Shown: positions 25,620 through 34,402 of the stretch, piece after piece
Position numbering within the stretch: position 1 is the stretch's first letter
How the letters are laid out: each line of letters opens with the position of its first letter
Assembly (NCBI GenBank): GCA_016795005.1
Contig: JAEUIV010000162.1
Location: 1 to 46,228 of the forward strand
DNA length: 46,228 nt
Source: Phycisphaerae bacterium
Lineage (GTDB): Bacteria > Planctomycetota > Phycisphaerae > Phycisphaerales > UBA1924
Direction: 5' to 3'
Made by a program: the position numbers and the translations under genes
The notes under the pieces: model-generated
The model's database searches: none
What the model saw: only the letters and a program-made list of their open reading frames with translations
Told to the model about the DNA's origin: nothing

Positions 25620-25913
25620 GGGGGTTCCCAAGGCACGGGGTGGATGGAAGGTCTGAGAATCAGATGCTCCGGCGATCGCTTCGTCACGGATGAACCGCCG
25701 CGGCGCGTCGCCCGCGGGTCGGCGGAATGCGGGCTGCGGCGGGGGACGGAACCGGCCGAAAGAAGGGATCGCGATGCACACGGAATCCAGATGCAGAACC
25801 CCCGGCGGACGGGCCGATGTAGGGACCGGTAACCATTCCGCGCGGAGCGCGGTGGCCCGAACTCAGCCGGTGCGTGGCCCAAGGATGGGCGTGATCGAAA
25901 GGAGCGATTGCTC
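25620..25913. other. divergent spacer between debranching enzyme and fliD
   Basis: This 294-bp spacer holds no convincing gene. I found no good match to a sigma-28 or sigma-54 flagellar promoter. The part nearest fliD contains a GC-rich hairpin (listed) and an AAAGGAG Shine-Dalgarno. Confidence 0.4.
25833..25855 (+). repeat. GC-rich hairpin in the fliD leader
   Basis: CCGCGC and GCGCGG pair across a GGA loop, extended by CCA/TGG with a 2-nt bulge. It ends 58 bp before the fliD ATG. Function unknown; it matches no riboswitch I know. Confidence 0.4.
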
Positions 25914-28814
25914 ATGAGCGGCCTCACGTCCGGAGTCGGTTTGTTCAGCGGCATCAACACGGCGCAACTGATTGACCAGTTGATCTCGCTCGAAGCAAGG
26001 CCGAAGCAGCAGGTGCAGCAGCGGCTGATCGAGTTGCAGGGGCAGCGCGCGGCGTACCTGGATATCAACACGTCCGTCCTCTCGCTCAAGACCGCGGCCC
26101 AGAAGTTCCGCGTGTCGAACATCTTCAAGACCTCGCGCGCGACCAGTTCGGACCAGAACGTGCTCACCGCGACGGCGGGGACCACCGCGGCGGCGGGGAC
26201 GTACCAGTTTGTCGCGAAGCGCCTGGTGAGCACGCAGCAGTTGCTGTCTCGTTCGTTCGCGGATGCGGACACCTCCGCCGTCAACGCGAGCAGTTTCACG
26301 TTCGAACTCGGCGGGGGTCAGCTCGCGACCGAGACTCGGCTCTCGGAACTGAACGGCGGGGCGGGGGTGGAGCGCGGAAAGATCATCGTGACGGACGCCG
26401 CGGGCGCTTCCACGACGATCGACCTCTCAACGGCCGTGACGGTGGACGACGTGCTGAGCGCGTTCAACACCGCGAGCGGCGTGCGCATCCGGGCGACGGT
26501 CGACGGCGACCGCATCAAGGTGATCGACACCAACACGAGCGGGTCGGGCGCGCTGACCATCGCGAACGCAACGGGATACAACACCGCGACCAGCCTCGGC
26601 ATCGCCGGCACGTCGTCGCCGGGATTCGGGCAGGCGATCACCGGCTCTCGCATCCGCTTGCTCTCGACGGCGACGTCGCTCGCGTCGCTCAACGACGGGC
26701 TGGGGGTCAACATCCGCGACGGGAGCGATGACCTGGTCATCACGTCGCGCGACGGGAGCGTTCATCACATCAACCTCGGCCTGGTGACCCACGTGGAAGC
26801 CAACGGGCCGGGCACGGCGGACGACCAGACAGTTGTTGACCAGACGCGCGCCACGACCCTGCAGGATGTCATCACCTACATCAACGCCCAGACGGGCGGA
26901 AAGGTGACCGCGGCGCTCAACCCGGAGAAGACCGGGCTTGTGCTGACGGACCATACGGACGAGTTCGATGTCGTGAGCAACCTGATCGTCCGGAGCGCCA
27001 CGAGCGACCGCACCACGGCGCGGGACCTCGGCATCGAGACGGCGGCGGACGGCGTGGACGCGGAATCGGTCAGCGGACGGCGCCTCATCGCCGGGCTGAA
27101 CTCGCTGCTGGTCTCGACGCTGCGAGGAGGATCGGGGATCACGGACAACTCGCTCACGATCACCGATCGCGACGGGACGGTGACGAACATCACCATCGGC
27201 GGATCGGCGCTCGCAGGTTCGCTGGACGATGTCATCAAGGACATCAATACCCAGTTGGAAGCCGCGTCGGGCCAGGGGGTCCGCGTGAAACTCAATCGAG
27301 CGGGCAACGGGCTGGCGCTGGAGGACCAATCCGGGATCGGCTCGGGGAACATCTCCGCCAGCGGCGCGGCCGCGACCGCGCTGGGCATCGCGGCGTCGGG
27401 GGCGACGGGCGGATCGTTCAATGGGTCGAACCTCCAGGCGAAGTGGATCAGCCGATCAACGCTGGTTTCCTCGCTGAACGGTGGGAGGGGGATCGGCACC
27501 GGGACCATCCGCATCACCGACGGCACCGGATCGGCCTCGACGATCACGATCGGCGAGAGCATCAAGACCGTGGACGACCTGGTGAAGTTCATCTCGAGCG
27601 CCTCCAGTTCGGGGATCTCGGCGGACATCAACGCGAACGGCGACGGCATCGTTGTCCGGAGCACGTTCACCGGCGCGGGCACCCTCAAGATCGAGGATGT
27701 CACCGGCACCGTTGCAAAGAGCCTGAACCTGGTCGGATCGGACAATAACGACGACAACGTGCTCGAGATCAACGGTTCGTACGAGCGCACGGTGACATTT
27801 GCGGCCAACGATACGTTGAGCAAGATCGCGTCAAAGATCAACGCGGCGGGGGTCAGCGTGGCCGCGGCGGTGATCCGCGATGGCTCCGGCGCGCGCTTGA
27901 GCTTCACCTCGCAGCGCTCGGGGGCGATCGGGCGCGCAACGATCGACACCGGCGCGCTCGACCTCGGGCTTTCAACGCTGTCGAGGGGAGACGACTCGGT
28001 CGCCTTCTACGGCTCCGGCGATCCGGCGCGGGCCGTGCTGCTCACGGGGTCGTCGAATGTCCTTGACAACGTCATCCAGGGGGTGACGATCGACCTGAAG
28101 CAGACGAGCGCGACCCCCGTGACCCTCACGATCACGCGGGACACCGAGACTATCGAGAAGACGGTGAGCGAGTTTGTGACGGCGTACAACGCGATGATCG
28201 ACAAACTGGCCCGGTACGACGCGTACAACAGCGACACGAAGCAGGCGACGAGCCTTTTCGGCGATCAGACGATCGGATCGCTCCGTGGCAACCTCCGCCG
28301 GATCGTCCAGGGGACGCCGGACGGCGCGACCGGCTCATTCACCCGCCTGTTCCAGGTCGGGGTGAGCATGAAGAACGGGACGAAACTGGAGTTCGACGCC
28401 GCGAGGTTCCGCGCCGCGATGGAGCAGGACCCGGCGGCGGTCGAGGCGCTCTTTTCCGCGCGAGACATGGTTCCGCGGGGGAACCAGGTCACGGTCCCGG
28501 ACGGCGACTCGAACCCCGACAACGATCCGCTGGTCAACAACACAAGCAACGTGAACACGTTTACGCGTCTCGGGATTCTCGAAAAACTCGGCGAGTTCGC
28601 GTCGAACGTCACCTCATCGGTTGACGGCACGCTCAGCCGACGGGGGCGATCGCTGGACAGTCAGATCACCTCGGGGCAGGCGCGCATCGCGCAGTTTGAT
28701 GTGCGCCTGGCGGCGAAGCGTGCGCGCCTGGAGCGGCAGTTCGCCGGGATGGAGAAGGCGATCGCATCGCTGCAGACTCAATCCGGGGCACTCGGGTCGC
28801 TCTCGGTCCGTTGA
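25914..28814 (+). CDS. fliD: flagellar hook-associated protein 2 (filament cap), enlarged
   Basis: A 966-residue flagellar cap protein, roughly double the usual 450-500. FliD_N is at residues about 1-100 (GINTAQLIDQLISLEARP). Four related modules follow at about 143-210, 256-349, 398-474 and 517-584, each starting with LNGG- or LRGG-like Gly turns, then a TDGTG strand and a DDVIK helix. A canonical hook IN motif (EINGSYERTVTF, TLSKIASKINAAGV) is at about 615-667. FliD_C ends the protein with NVIQGVTIDL and a C-terminal coiled coil. The cap pentamer folds flagellin at the filament tip. ATG 25914 has AAAGGAG at good spacing; fliS follows after 56 bp. Confidence 0.95.
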   Translation: MSGLTSGVGLFSGINTAQLIDQLISLEARPKQQVQQRLIELQGQRAAYLDINTSVLSLKTAAQKFRVSNIFKTSRATSSDQNVLTATAGTTAAAGTYQFVAKRLVSTQQLLSRSFADADTSAVNASSFTFELGGGQLATETRLSELNGGAGVERGKIIVTDAAGASTTIDLSTAVTVDDVLSAFNTASGVRIRATVDGDRIKVIDTNTSGSGALTIANATGYNTATSLGIAGTSSPGFGQAITGSRIRLLSTATSLASLNDGLGVNIRDGSDDLVITSRDGSVHHINLGLVTHVEANGPGTADDQTVVDQTRATTLQDVITYINAQTGGKVTAALNPEKTGLVLTDHTDEFDVVSNLIVRSATSDRTTARDLGIETAADGVDAESVSGRRLIAGLNSLLVSTLRGGSGITDNSLTITDRDGTVTNITIGGSALAGSLDDVIKDINTQLEAASGQGVRVKLNRAGNGLALEDQSGIGSGNISASGAAATALGIAASGATGGSFNGSNLQAKWISRSTLVSSLNGGRGIGTGTIRITDGTGSASTITIGESIKTVDDLVKFISSASSSGISADINANGDGIVVRSTFTGAGTLKIEDVTGTVAKSLNLVGSDNNDDNVLEINGSYERTVTFAANDTLSKIASKINAAGVSVAAAVIRDGSGARLSFTSQRSGAIGRATIDTGALDLGLSTLSRGDDSVAFYGSGDPARAVLLTGSSNVLDNVIQGVTIDLKQTSATPVTLTITRDTETIEKTVSEFVTAYNAMIDKLARYDAYNSDTKQATSLFGDQTIGSLRGNLRRIVQGTPDGATGSFTRLFQVGVSMKNGTKLEFDAARFRAAMEQDPAAVEALFSARDMVPRGNQVTVPDGDSNPDNDPLVNNTSNVNTFTRLGILEKLGEFASNVTSSVDGTLSRRGRSLDSQITSGQARIAQFDVRLAAKRARLERQFAGMEKAIASLQTQSGALGSLSVR

Positions 28815-28870
28815 TCACCGATTCATGGCCTCACTGAAGGCGCGTCCCCGATCCTCCGATAGCAAGATCC

Positions 28871-29302
28871 ATGGCGTTTGACATCAACAACCCCTACTTC
28901 CGCACCAAGGTGCTCACCGCCAGCCCGGAGGAGTTGCGGTTGATGCTGATCGACGGCTGCGTCCGCTTCCTGGCCGATGGGCGTGCGGCGCTCGAAGCGA
29001 AGAACTTTGAGAAAGTCTACGAGCATTTTACGAACGCACGGAATATCCTGGTCGAGTTGACGACCAGCCTGCGGCGCGACGTGGACCCGGCGTTGTGCGA
29101 CAAGCTCGAAGCGATCTACACCTACGTTCTCCGCCTGACCGTGGACGGCTCGTTCGACAAGGATCTGAAGAAGATCGACGAGGCGATCCAACTCATGGAG
29201 TACGACCGCCAGACCTGGACGCTGCTGCTCGACAAGCTGGCGAGCGAGAAGGCGAACGCCGCGGCGAGCGCCGAATACACGCCGATCTCGGTGCAGGGGT
29301 AG
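28871..29302 (+). CDS. fliS: flagellar secretion chaperone FliS
   Basis: A 143-residue four-helix chaperone that binds the C-terminus of flagellin and prevents early polymerisation. The N-terminal motif NPYFRTKVLTASPEELRLML and the helix IDGCVRFL are typical, as are LRRDVDPALCDKLEAIYTYV and the final DRQTWTLLL. The length is close to the family norm of about 130. It lies 56 bp after fliD, the usual fliD-fliS arrangement. No flagellin or other flagellar gene is in the window. No strong Shine-Dalgarno is evident, although it may be translated from the fliD transcript. Confidence 0.95.
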   Translation: MAFDINNPYFRTKVLTASPEELRLMLIDGCVRFLADGRAALEAKNFEKVYEHFTNARNILVELTTSLRRDVDPALCDKLEAIYTYVLRLTVDGSFDKDLKKIDEAIQLMEYDRQTWTLLLDKLASEKANAAASAEYTPISVQG

Positions 29303-29359
29303 TGGCGACGCTCTCGCCACCCATTTCATCGAATAATCCGGATAAACGCACAAAGCCTC

Positions 29360-29387
29360 TTGACAGCGGGAAATTGGCGGTTATTGT
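29360..29387 (+). promoter_or_regulatory. sigma-70 promoter of the SAM-riboswitch methionine operon
   Basis: A perfect -35 TTGACA (29360-29365), a 16-bp spacer and -10 TATTGT (29382-29387). Transcription would begin just before the riboswitch aptamer. It is the best promoter match in the window. Confidence 0.75.
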
Positions 29388-29392
29388 GGGGC

Positions 29393-29500
29393 CGTAGCCA
29401 TCAAGAGTCCCGAGGAACGGTCCTCGGGCGGCAACCGAGCCCCTGAACGGGCCGCGGTGCCGAGCCAGCCCGATCCGGTGAAGGACGGGCAGCGATGGGG
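29393..29500 (+). ncRNA. SAM riboswitch (SAM-I/SAM-IV clan)
   Basis: The leader can be folded as an S-box-type aptamer. P1 is CCATC (29398-29402) with GATGG (29494-29498), followed by the conserved AAGAG. P2 pairs CCCGAGG (29409-29415) with CCTCGGG (29422-29428) and leads into GGCAACC (29430-29436). P3 pairs GCCC with GGGC, then GGTGCC closes against GGCAAC. P4 is GCCCGATCC with GGACGGGC. The short P2 without an obvious kink-turn points to a SAM-IV or SAM-I/IV variant rather than classic SAM-I. The downstream methionine enzyme gene supports the call. Confidence 0.8.
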
Positions 29501-29503
29501 CCG

Positions 29504-29516
29504 AGGGCGAACCGCC
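29504..29516 (+). promoter_or_regulatory. possible expression-platform hairpin
   Basis: GGGCG, a 3-nt loop AAC and CGCCC form a hairpin just after the aptamer. There is no U-tract, so control may act on translation or by antitermination elsewhere; the mechanism is not clear. A GGAGG Shine-Dalgarno lies just before the ATG at 29592. Confidence 0.35.
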
Positions 29517-29591
29517 CGAGGCACAAAGGGTCGTCGCGTGACGCCCCACCCGCGCACATTCAGCACTCGAAGGTGGCATGGAGGATTGTCC

Positions 29592-30881
29592 ATGCCCACA
29601 GCCGACGCATCAATCGTGCCGTTCCGATCTCGCCTTCTGCCGGACGCGGAGTACGCGGACGCGACGATCGCGGTTCATGCGGGGAACGATCCCGATCCGG
29701 TGACGGGGTCCATTGTCCAACCGATTGTCCAGAGCACGTCTTTTGCGCAGCGGGGGGTGGGGGACTCGCCCGAGTTTGCCTATTCGCGCGTTTCGAATCC
29801 GACGGTGTCGGCGTTGGAGCGGGCGCTCGGCGCGTTGGAGGGGTCGCCGCAGGCGGTCGCGTTCTCGTCCGGGTTGAGCGCGACCACGTCGCTGTTCCTG
29901 GCTCTGCTGAAGCCCGGGGATGAGGTGCTGATCTCCGACGTGGTCTACGGCGGGACCACGAGGCTCCTTCAGCAGATCCTCGCGCCGCTGGGGGTCACGT
30001 CCCGGTGGATCGATACCTCGGATTCGTCGGCGGTGTCGCGCGCGATTACCGATCAGACTCGGCTTGTTTTCGTCGAATCACCCGCCAATCCGACGCTGAA
30101 ACTGACGGATATCGGAGAGGTCGCGCGGATCACGCGGGCGCGCGGGGTGACGCTGGTTGTGGACAACACGTTCCTGACGGCGGTGATCCAGCGGCCGCTG
30201 GACCTGGGGGCGGATATCACGCTCTATTCGACGACGAAGTTCATCGAGGGGCACAACGCGACGGTCGGCGGGGCGATCGTCACACGTGATCGGTCGGTCC
30301 TCGATCGGCTGCGCTTGATCCGAAAGAGCCTGGGAACGATCCAATCTCCCTTCGAGGCGTGGCTGACGCTGCGGGGGATCAAGACGCTCCCGCTGCGTCT
30401 CCGCGAGCAATCTCGCAGCGCCGGCACGCTGGCGCGGTATCTCGAGGCGCATCCGGCGGTGGCGCGGGTGCATTACCCCGGCCTTGCTTCGTTCGCGCAG
30501 GCCGACCTTTCGGCGAGGCAGCATGGGGCCGAGGTTGGGGGGAAGCCCCTGCACGGGGCGATTCTCGCGTTCGAGGTGAAGGGTGGGATCGAAGGAGCGC
30601 GGAGGCTGCTCTCGGGTGTTCGGCTGATTACCGTGGCTGAAAACTGCGGGGCCGTGGAATCGTTGCTCACCCACTCGGCGACGATGACGCACGCGGATGT
30701 GCCGCGCGATCAGCGCGAAGCGGCGGGGATTGTCGATGGATTGGTGAGACTCTCGGTGGGTCTGGAAGACGTCAACGATCTCATCAACGATCTGGACGGC
30801 GCGCTCGAAGCGGTTTGGCGGCGTGAGAGGGGCGACGGATCGGCGCGGAGCGGCGCGCTCGCGGGGGTGGCTCATGCATGA
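29592..30881 (+). CDS. metB: Cys/Met metabolism PLP enzyme (cystathionine gamma-synthase / homoserine sulfhydrylase type)
   Basis: A 429-residue gamma-class PLP enzyme of the transsulfuration family. The PLP lysine is Lys216 in STTKFIEGHN; YSRVSNPTVSALERALGALEG and VDNTFLTA are family marks. It should join an activated homoserine with cysteine or sulfide, giving cystathionine or homocysteine. MetB, MetC, MetY and MetZ cannot be told apart reliably from sequence alone, so the symbol is provisional. A SAM riboswitch upstream says it serves methionine synthesis and is shut off by SAM. The ATG at 29592 has GGAGG 8 nt upstream. It overlaps the aspartate kinase gene by 8 bp. Confidence 0.88.
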   Translation: MPTADASIVPFRSRLLPDAEYADATIAVHAGNDPDPVTGSIVQPIVQSTSFAQRGVGDSPEFAYSRVSNPTVSALERALGALEGSPQAVAFSSGLSATTSLFLALLKPGDEVLISDVVYGGTTRLLQQILAPLGVTSRWIDTSDSSAVSRAITDQTRLVFVESPANPTLKLTDIGEVARITRARGVTLVVDNTFLTAVIQRPLDLGADITLYSTTKFIEGHNATVGGAIVTRDRSVLDRLRLIRKSLGTIQSPFEAWLTLRGIKTLPLRLREQSRSAGTLARYLEAHPAVARVHYPGLASFAQADLSARQHGAEVGGKPLHGAILAFEVKGGIEGARRLLSGVRLITVAENCGAVESLLTHSATMTHADVPRDQREAAGIVDGLVRLSVGLEDVNDLINDLDGALEAVWRRERGDGSARSGALAGVAHA

Positions 30882-31641
30882 GCACACAGTTGTCTTGAAG
30901 TTCGGGAGCAGCGTGATCCCTTCCGAGTCGGCGTTGACGGATGTCGTCGGCGAGGTGAGGCGCTGGTGTGCGCGTGGGTCTCGCGTGGTGGCGGTCGTGT
31001 CCGCGGTGGGGGGGGCGACCGACATGTTGCTCGGGCACGCGCGGTCGTTCGGGGCGGCGACCCGGTCGGCGAGCGCGGCGCTGGCGGCGTATGTCGCAAC
31101 GGGTGAGTTGCAGTCCGCGGCGCTGCTGGGCCTGGCGCTCGCTCGGAGCGGGATCGACGCGGCGGTGCGCGACCCCGCCTCGATCGGTCTGTTGACCGAT
31201 GGTCCGCCGCTCGATTCGACACCGATCCGGCTCGATGTGTCGGCTCTTGCGCGGGCGATCGCGGGATGGCCGGTGGTGATCGTGCCCGGCTTCCTCGGCC
31301 GCTCCTCGACTGGGGAGACCACGCTCCTGGGGCGGGGGGGCAGTGACCTGACGGCGCTCTTCCTCGCGCATCACCTGCGGGCGAGGTGCCGGCTGGTGAA
31401 GGATGTCAACGGCCTGTACGACCGAGACCCCGCCGAGGGAGACGCCCGGCGATTTGAGAGGGTGAACTACGCGGATGTGCTGGCGTTGAGCGAAGGGATC
31501 GTGCAGCACAAGGCGGTTCGGTTTGCGTTGGAGGTCGGCCTCGAGTTTGAGGTGGGGTGCATCGGATTGGAGCGGCCGACGACCGTCGGCGGTCGGTCAA
31601 GCCGGCTTGAGGAGCCTGAGGAGTGCGCATCGGTAGGGTGA
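30874..31641 (+). CDS. short aspartate kinase lacking ACT domains
   Basis: A 255-residue amino-acid kinase. KFGSSV (residues 9-14), VVSAVGGATDMLL, TGELQSAALL, GRGGSDLTA and KDVNGLYDRDP are the ATP- and aspartate-binding signatures of aspartokinase, the first step to methionine, threonine and lysine. Usual enzymes are 400-460 residues with C-terminal ACT domains for feedback; here the protein ends after the catalytic domain. It overlaps the metB-like stop by 8 bp, so it is co-translated and under the SAM riboswitch. It could be a ThrA-type kinase half split from homoserine dehydrogenase; no such gene follows. Activity is inferred. Confidence 0.85.
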   Translation: MHEHTVVLKFGSSVIPSESALTDVVGEVRRWCARGSRVVAVVSAVGGATDMLLGHARSFGAATRSASAALAAYVATGELQSAALLGLALARSGIDAAVRDPASIGLLTDGPPLDSTPIRLDVSALARAIAGWPVVIVPGFLGRSSTGETTLLGRGGSDLTALFLAHHLRARCRLVKDVNGLYDRDPAEGDARRFERVNYADVLALSEGIVQHKAVRFALEVGLEFEVGCIGLERPTTVGGRSSRLEEPEECASVG

Positions 31642-31706
31642 ACCGCCCGGGCGTCAGCGTTCGCTCATCGGATTGACCAGCGGTGCAGGCAACCCATCGG
31701 GGTCAA

Positions 31707-34400
31707 ATGACCGATAAGTACGTCATGCGCTGGATTGCGGCGGCTGTCGGTGCGTTCACGGTGCTCGGCCTGGGGTGGTGGTCGTCCGCGCAGCCGGCCC
31801 GGCCGAGCGCCGCGCAGCGCATCGTGAAGACGTGGGACTTTGACGATCCCCTGTCCCGTGTCGAGCCGGTGCCGATCGGGTGGTTCCGGGCGCAGGACAA
31901 TCCGCCGGAGCGTGAGCGTCCTGGTTTTCCGGCATGGAATGTTCCCGGGTTGAGCGGCGAATCGCCCCGGTCCGGGCCTCGGTGCGTGGTGCTTCCCACC
32001 AAGGGGGGCAACACGGCGTTGCGGCTTTCCGCCGGGGCGGTGCCGGTGCTGCCGGACGCGGACTACATGGTCAGCGCGATGGTGAGGACCGATGGCCTGG
32101 GGCATGCGAAGGCCTGCGTCTCGGCGTGGCTGCTCGACGAGGATCTCCAGCCCGTCGGGCGCGCCCCGTCGCGGAGCGAACTATTGAACACCGGCGGGGA
32201 GTGGAGTGAACTGGTGGTCCGCACCCGGGGCGAGTCGCGGGCGGCGTGGCTCCAGATCGAGTTGCTCCTGCTCCAGCCGCGCGAGTTTGAGGCGGCGCGG
32301 AGCGTACACCAGGTCTGGCCGGAGGATTTTTCGGGGGCGGCGTACTTTGATGATTTGGTGGTGTCGCAGGTGCCCCGGGTGGAGTTGATCCCGAGTTCGC
32401 CCGCGGGTGTGTTCATCGGCGACGAGAAGCCGGAACTCCTCATGATGGTGCGCGACCTCACCGGCGAGCCGTTGTCGATGGAGCTGACGGTGTTCGATCT
32501 TGATGGGAAGATCGTGGAGCGAGAGCGCATGCCCGTGCCGGAGGGCGGGCGCGTCACTCCATGGCGACCGCGGCTCGACCGCTTCGGGTGGTACAGCACC
32601 CGCATGGAAGTCTCGTCGTCGGGCACCGTGGTCGGCCGCCGGCGCGTGGACCTGGTCTGGTCGCCCGACGGCCGAGTGCCCGACGGCGGGGCGAGGCGAT
32701 CGTTCGGCGTGATCGCGGAGGGAGTGAGCGCGGAGCAACGCGCGGGGCTTGGCGACCTGTTGCCGCGGATCCTGTCCGGGGCGGTGAACCTCTCGGTTTT
32801 CACCCCCGACCGGATCGATGACGCGCCGGGTCAGGGGCTTGAGGAGTTGTGGGGTGACGCGGAGCGGCTGCTCTCGCAGGGCGTGGATATCACCTTCGTG
32901 CTGACGAACCTGCCACGCAGATTGACGCACGAACTTCGCATCGACCCGGACAATCCCATCCCGATGCTGCTGGCGGCGAACGATCCGTGGGTGCCGTACC
33001 TCTCGAAGACGCTGAATGTTTTCGGCGAACGTGTGCGCCGCTGGCAGTTGGGTCCGACGGGGAGCGAGTCGGCGATCGGTCGTCCGGCGCTCAAGTCGGA
33101 CCTTGACGCGATCCGTCGGAAACTCCGGACGCAGATTCCGAGGCCGGTGCTCGTGCTTCCCTGGAACCTGAGTTATTCGTCTGACGAGGCGGGTGTTTCG
33201 GCGGATTCGATCATGCTGACGTGGCCGATCGGGGTGCCTGCCGACGCGATCGCGGGGGGCTACCGCGCTGCCTCCGAGGAGTTCGAAGGTCTTGATCGAA
33301 CGCTGCACATCGAGTTGCCGGACCAGGCGGTCTTCGGCGGTCGCGCCGCGGCGATTGAGCTGGCGCGTCGGGCCACCACGGCGTGGGCCGCCGGGGTGCG
33401 CCGCATGAGCATCGATCATTCTTGGCGCGTGTTCCCGGAGGCGGACGAGCGGCTCCAGCCGACGCCCGAAGCGGCGGTCTGGCGGACGATGTGCTCGGTG
33501 CTGTCTGAATCGACAGTTGTGGGGATGCTTCCGGTGGCGGATGGGGTGAGCGTGTATTTGGTCGAAGGCGCCGGGGGCGGGGCGCTCATCGGCTGGAACG
33601 ACGGGGCCGACCCGGAGGATGCCGTGATCCGCGGCTGGCTCGGGGAAGGGCGTGTGTCGGCGGTTGATCCCTTCGGGAACCGCAGGGATGTTCCGCGTGA
33701 TTCGTTCGGCTCGCACGGGGTACAACTCGAAGAGATGCCCACGATCGTCACGGGGGTCGATGTGCCGTTGGCGCGGTTTCGCGCGGCGGTGCGCGTTGAT
33801 CCCCCGTTCCTCGCGGCTCGGGCCGAGCGGCACGAGGTGGAGGTCGTGATCGAGAACCCCTGGCCGGTCGGGATCACGGGTCGGCTGCGCCTCGCGGAGC
33901 CGGTCGAATGGACGATCTCTCCCCGGGTGATCCCGTTCGTTCTTTCACCCGGAGAGACGGCGCGGGTACGGGTGGAAATTGCCTTCGCGCCGGGCCAGGA
34001 AGCGGGTCGTCAGCGGCTCATCGCGGAGGTTGATCTGTCGGCCGAGCGTCGCTATCCGGTGATGCGCTGGCCCCTGGCGCTCGACCTTGGATTGCCGACG
34101 GTTGAGATGTCGCCCAGTTACCGCGTCGAGCCTTCGCCCTCGGGGGAAGGGTCGGACCTTGTCGTTTCGATGCTCATCACGAACTCGGGCGATTCTCCGC
34201 TGACGGTCGAGGCCTTCGCCCAGGCGCCGGGGTATCGTGCGTTTGAGGCGCCGGTGAGCGGGCTGGCGGCGGGTGGCTCGGTGACTCGGCGCTTCCGATT
34301 CGAGGGCGGAGGCGAGCAACTCAAGGGTCGTTCGGTGCGCGTGGGGCTGAAGGAAACCAGCGGGACCGGGCGGCTGAATCGGACGCTGCATATCGAGTGA
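31707..34400 (+). CDS. large exported protein of unknown function
   Basis: An 897-residue protein with an N-terminal hydrophobic segment (about residues 7-25, WIAAAVGAFTVLGLGWW) that should direct export or anchor it. A carbohydrate-binding-like beta domain (about 40-220), a central alpha/beta region that could be a TIM barrel (about 330-620), and a C-terminal Ig-like beta sandwich (about 700-800) follow. These domain guesses rest on strand rhythm and motifs such as VEVVIENPWPVGITG only; I do not recognise a family. It starts 65 bp after the aspartate kinase gene and may be outside that operon. No clear Shine-Dalgarno. Its stop is 2 bp from the convergent SpoIID gene. Confidence 0.7.
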   Translation: MTDKYVMRWIAAAVGAFTVLGLGWWSSAQPARPSAAQRIVKTWDFDDPLSRVEPVPIGWFRAQDNPPERERPGFPAWNVPGLSGESPRSGPRCVVLPTKGGNTALRLSAGAVPVLPDADYMVSAMVRTDGLGHAKACVSAWLLDEDLQPVGRAPSRSELLNTGGEWSELVVRTRGESRAAWLQIELLLLQPREFEAARSVHQVWPEDFSGAAYFDDLVVSQVPRVELIPSSPAGVFIGDEKPELLMMVRDLTGEPLSMELTVFDLDGKIVERERMPVPEGGRVTPWRPRLDRFGWYSTRMEVSSSGTVVGRRRVDLVWSPDGRVPDGGARRSFGVIAEGVSAEQRAGLGDLLPRILSGAVNLSVFTPDRIDDAPGQGLEELWGDAERLLSQGVDITFVLTNLPRRLTHELRIDPDNPIPMLLAANDPWVPYLSKTLNVFGERVRRWQLGPTGSESAIGRPALKSDLDAIRRKLRTQIPRPVLVLPWNLSYSSDEAGVSADSIMLTWPIGVPADAIAGGYRAASEEFEGLDRTLHIELPDQAVFGGRAAAIELARRATTAWAAGVRRMSIDHSWRVFPEADERLQPTPEAAVWRTMCSVLSESTVVGMLPVADGVSVYLVEGAGGGALIGWNDGADPEDAVIRGWLGEGRVSAVDPFGNRRDVPRDSFGSHGVQLEEMPTIVTGVDVPLARFRAAVRVDPPFLAARAERHEVEVVIENPWPVGITGRLRLAEPVEWTISPRVIPFVLSPGETARVRVEIAFAPGQEAGRQRLIAEVDLSAERRYPVMRWPLALDLGLPTVEMSPSYRVEPSPSGEGSDLVVSMLITNSGDSPLTVEAFAQAPGYRAFEAPVSGLAAGGSVTRRFRFEGGGEQLKGRSVRVGLKETSGTGRLNRTLHIE

Positions 34401-34402
34401 GT

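Noticed and set aside
25801-25913. c-di-GMP (GEMM) riboswitch before fliD
   Set aside because: A hairpin and GGTAACC-like bases drew attention, but the conserved GEMM core and receptor pairing are not present.
29303-29360. terminator after fliS
   Set aside because: I saw no stem followed by a T-tract between the fliS stop and the next promoter.
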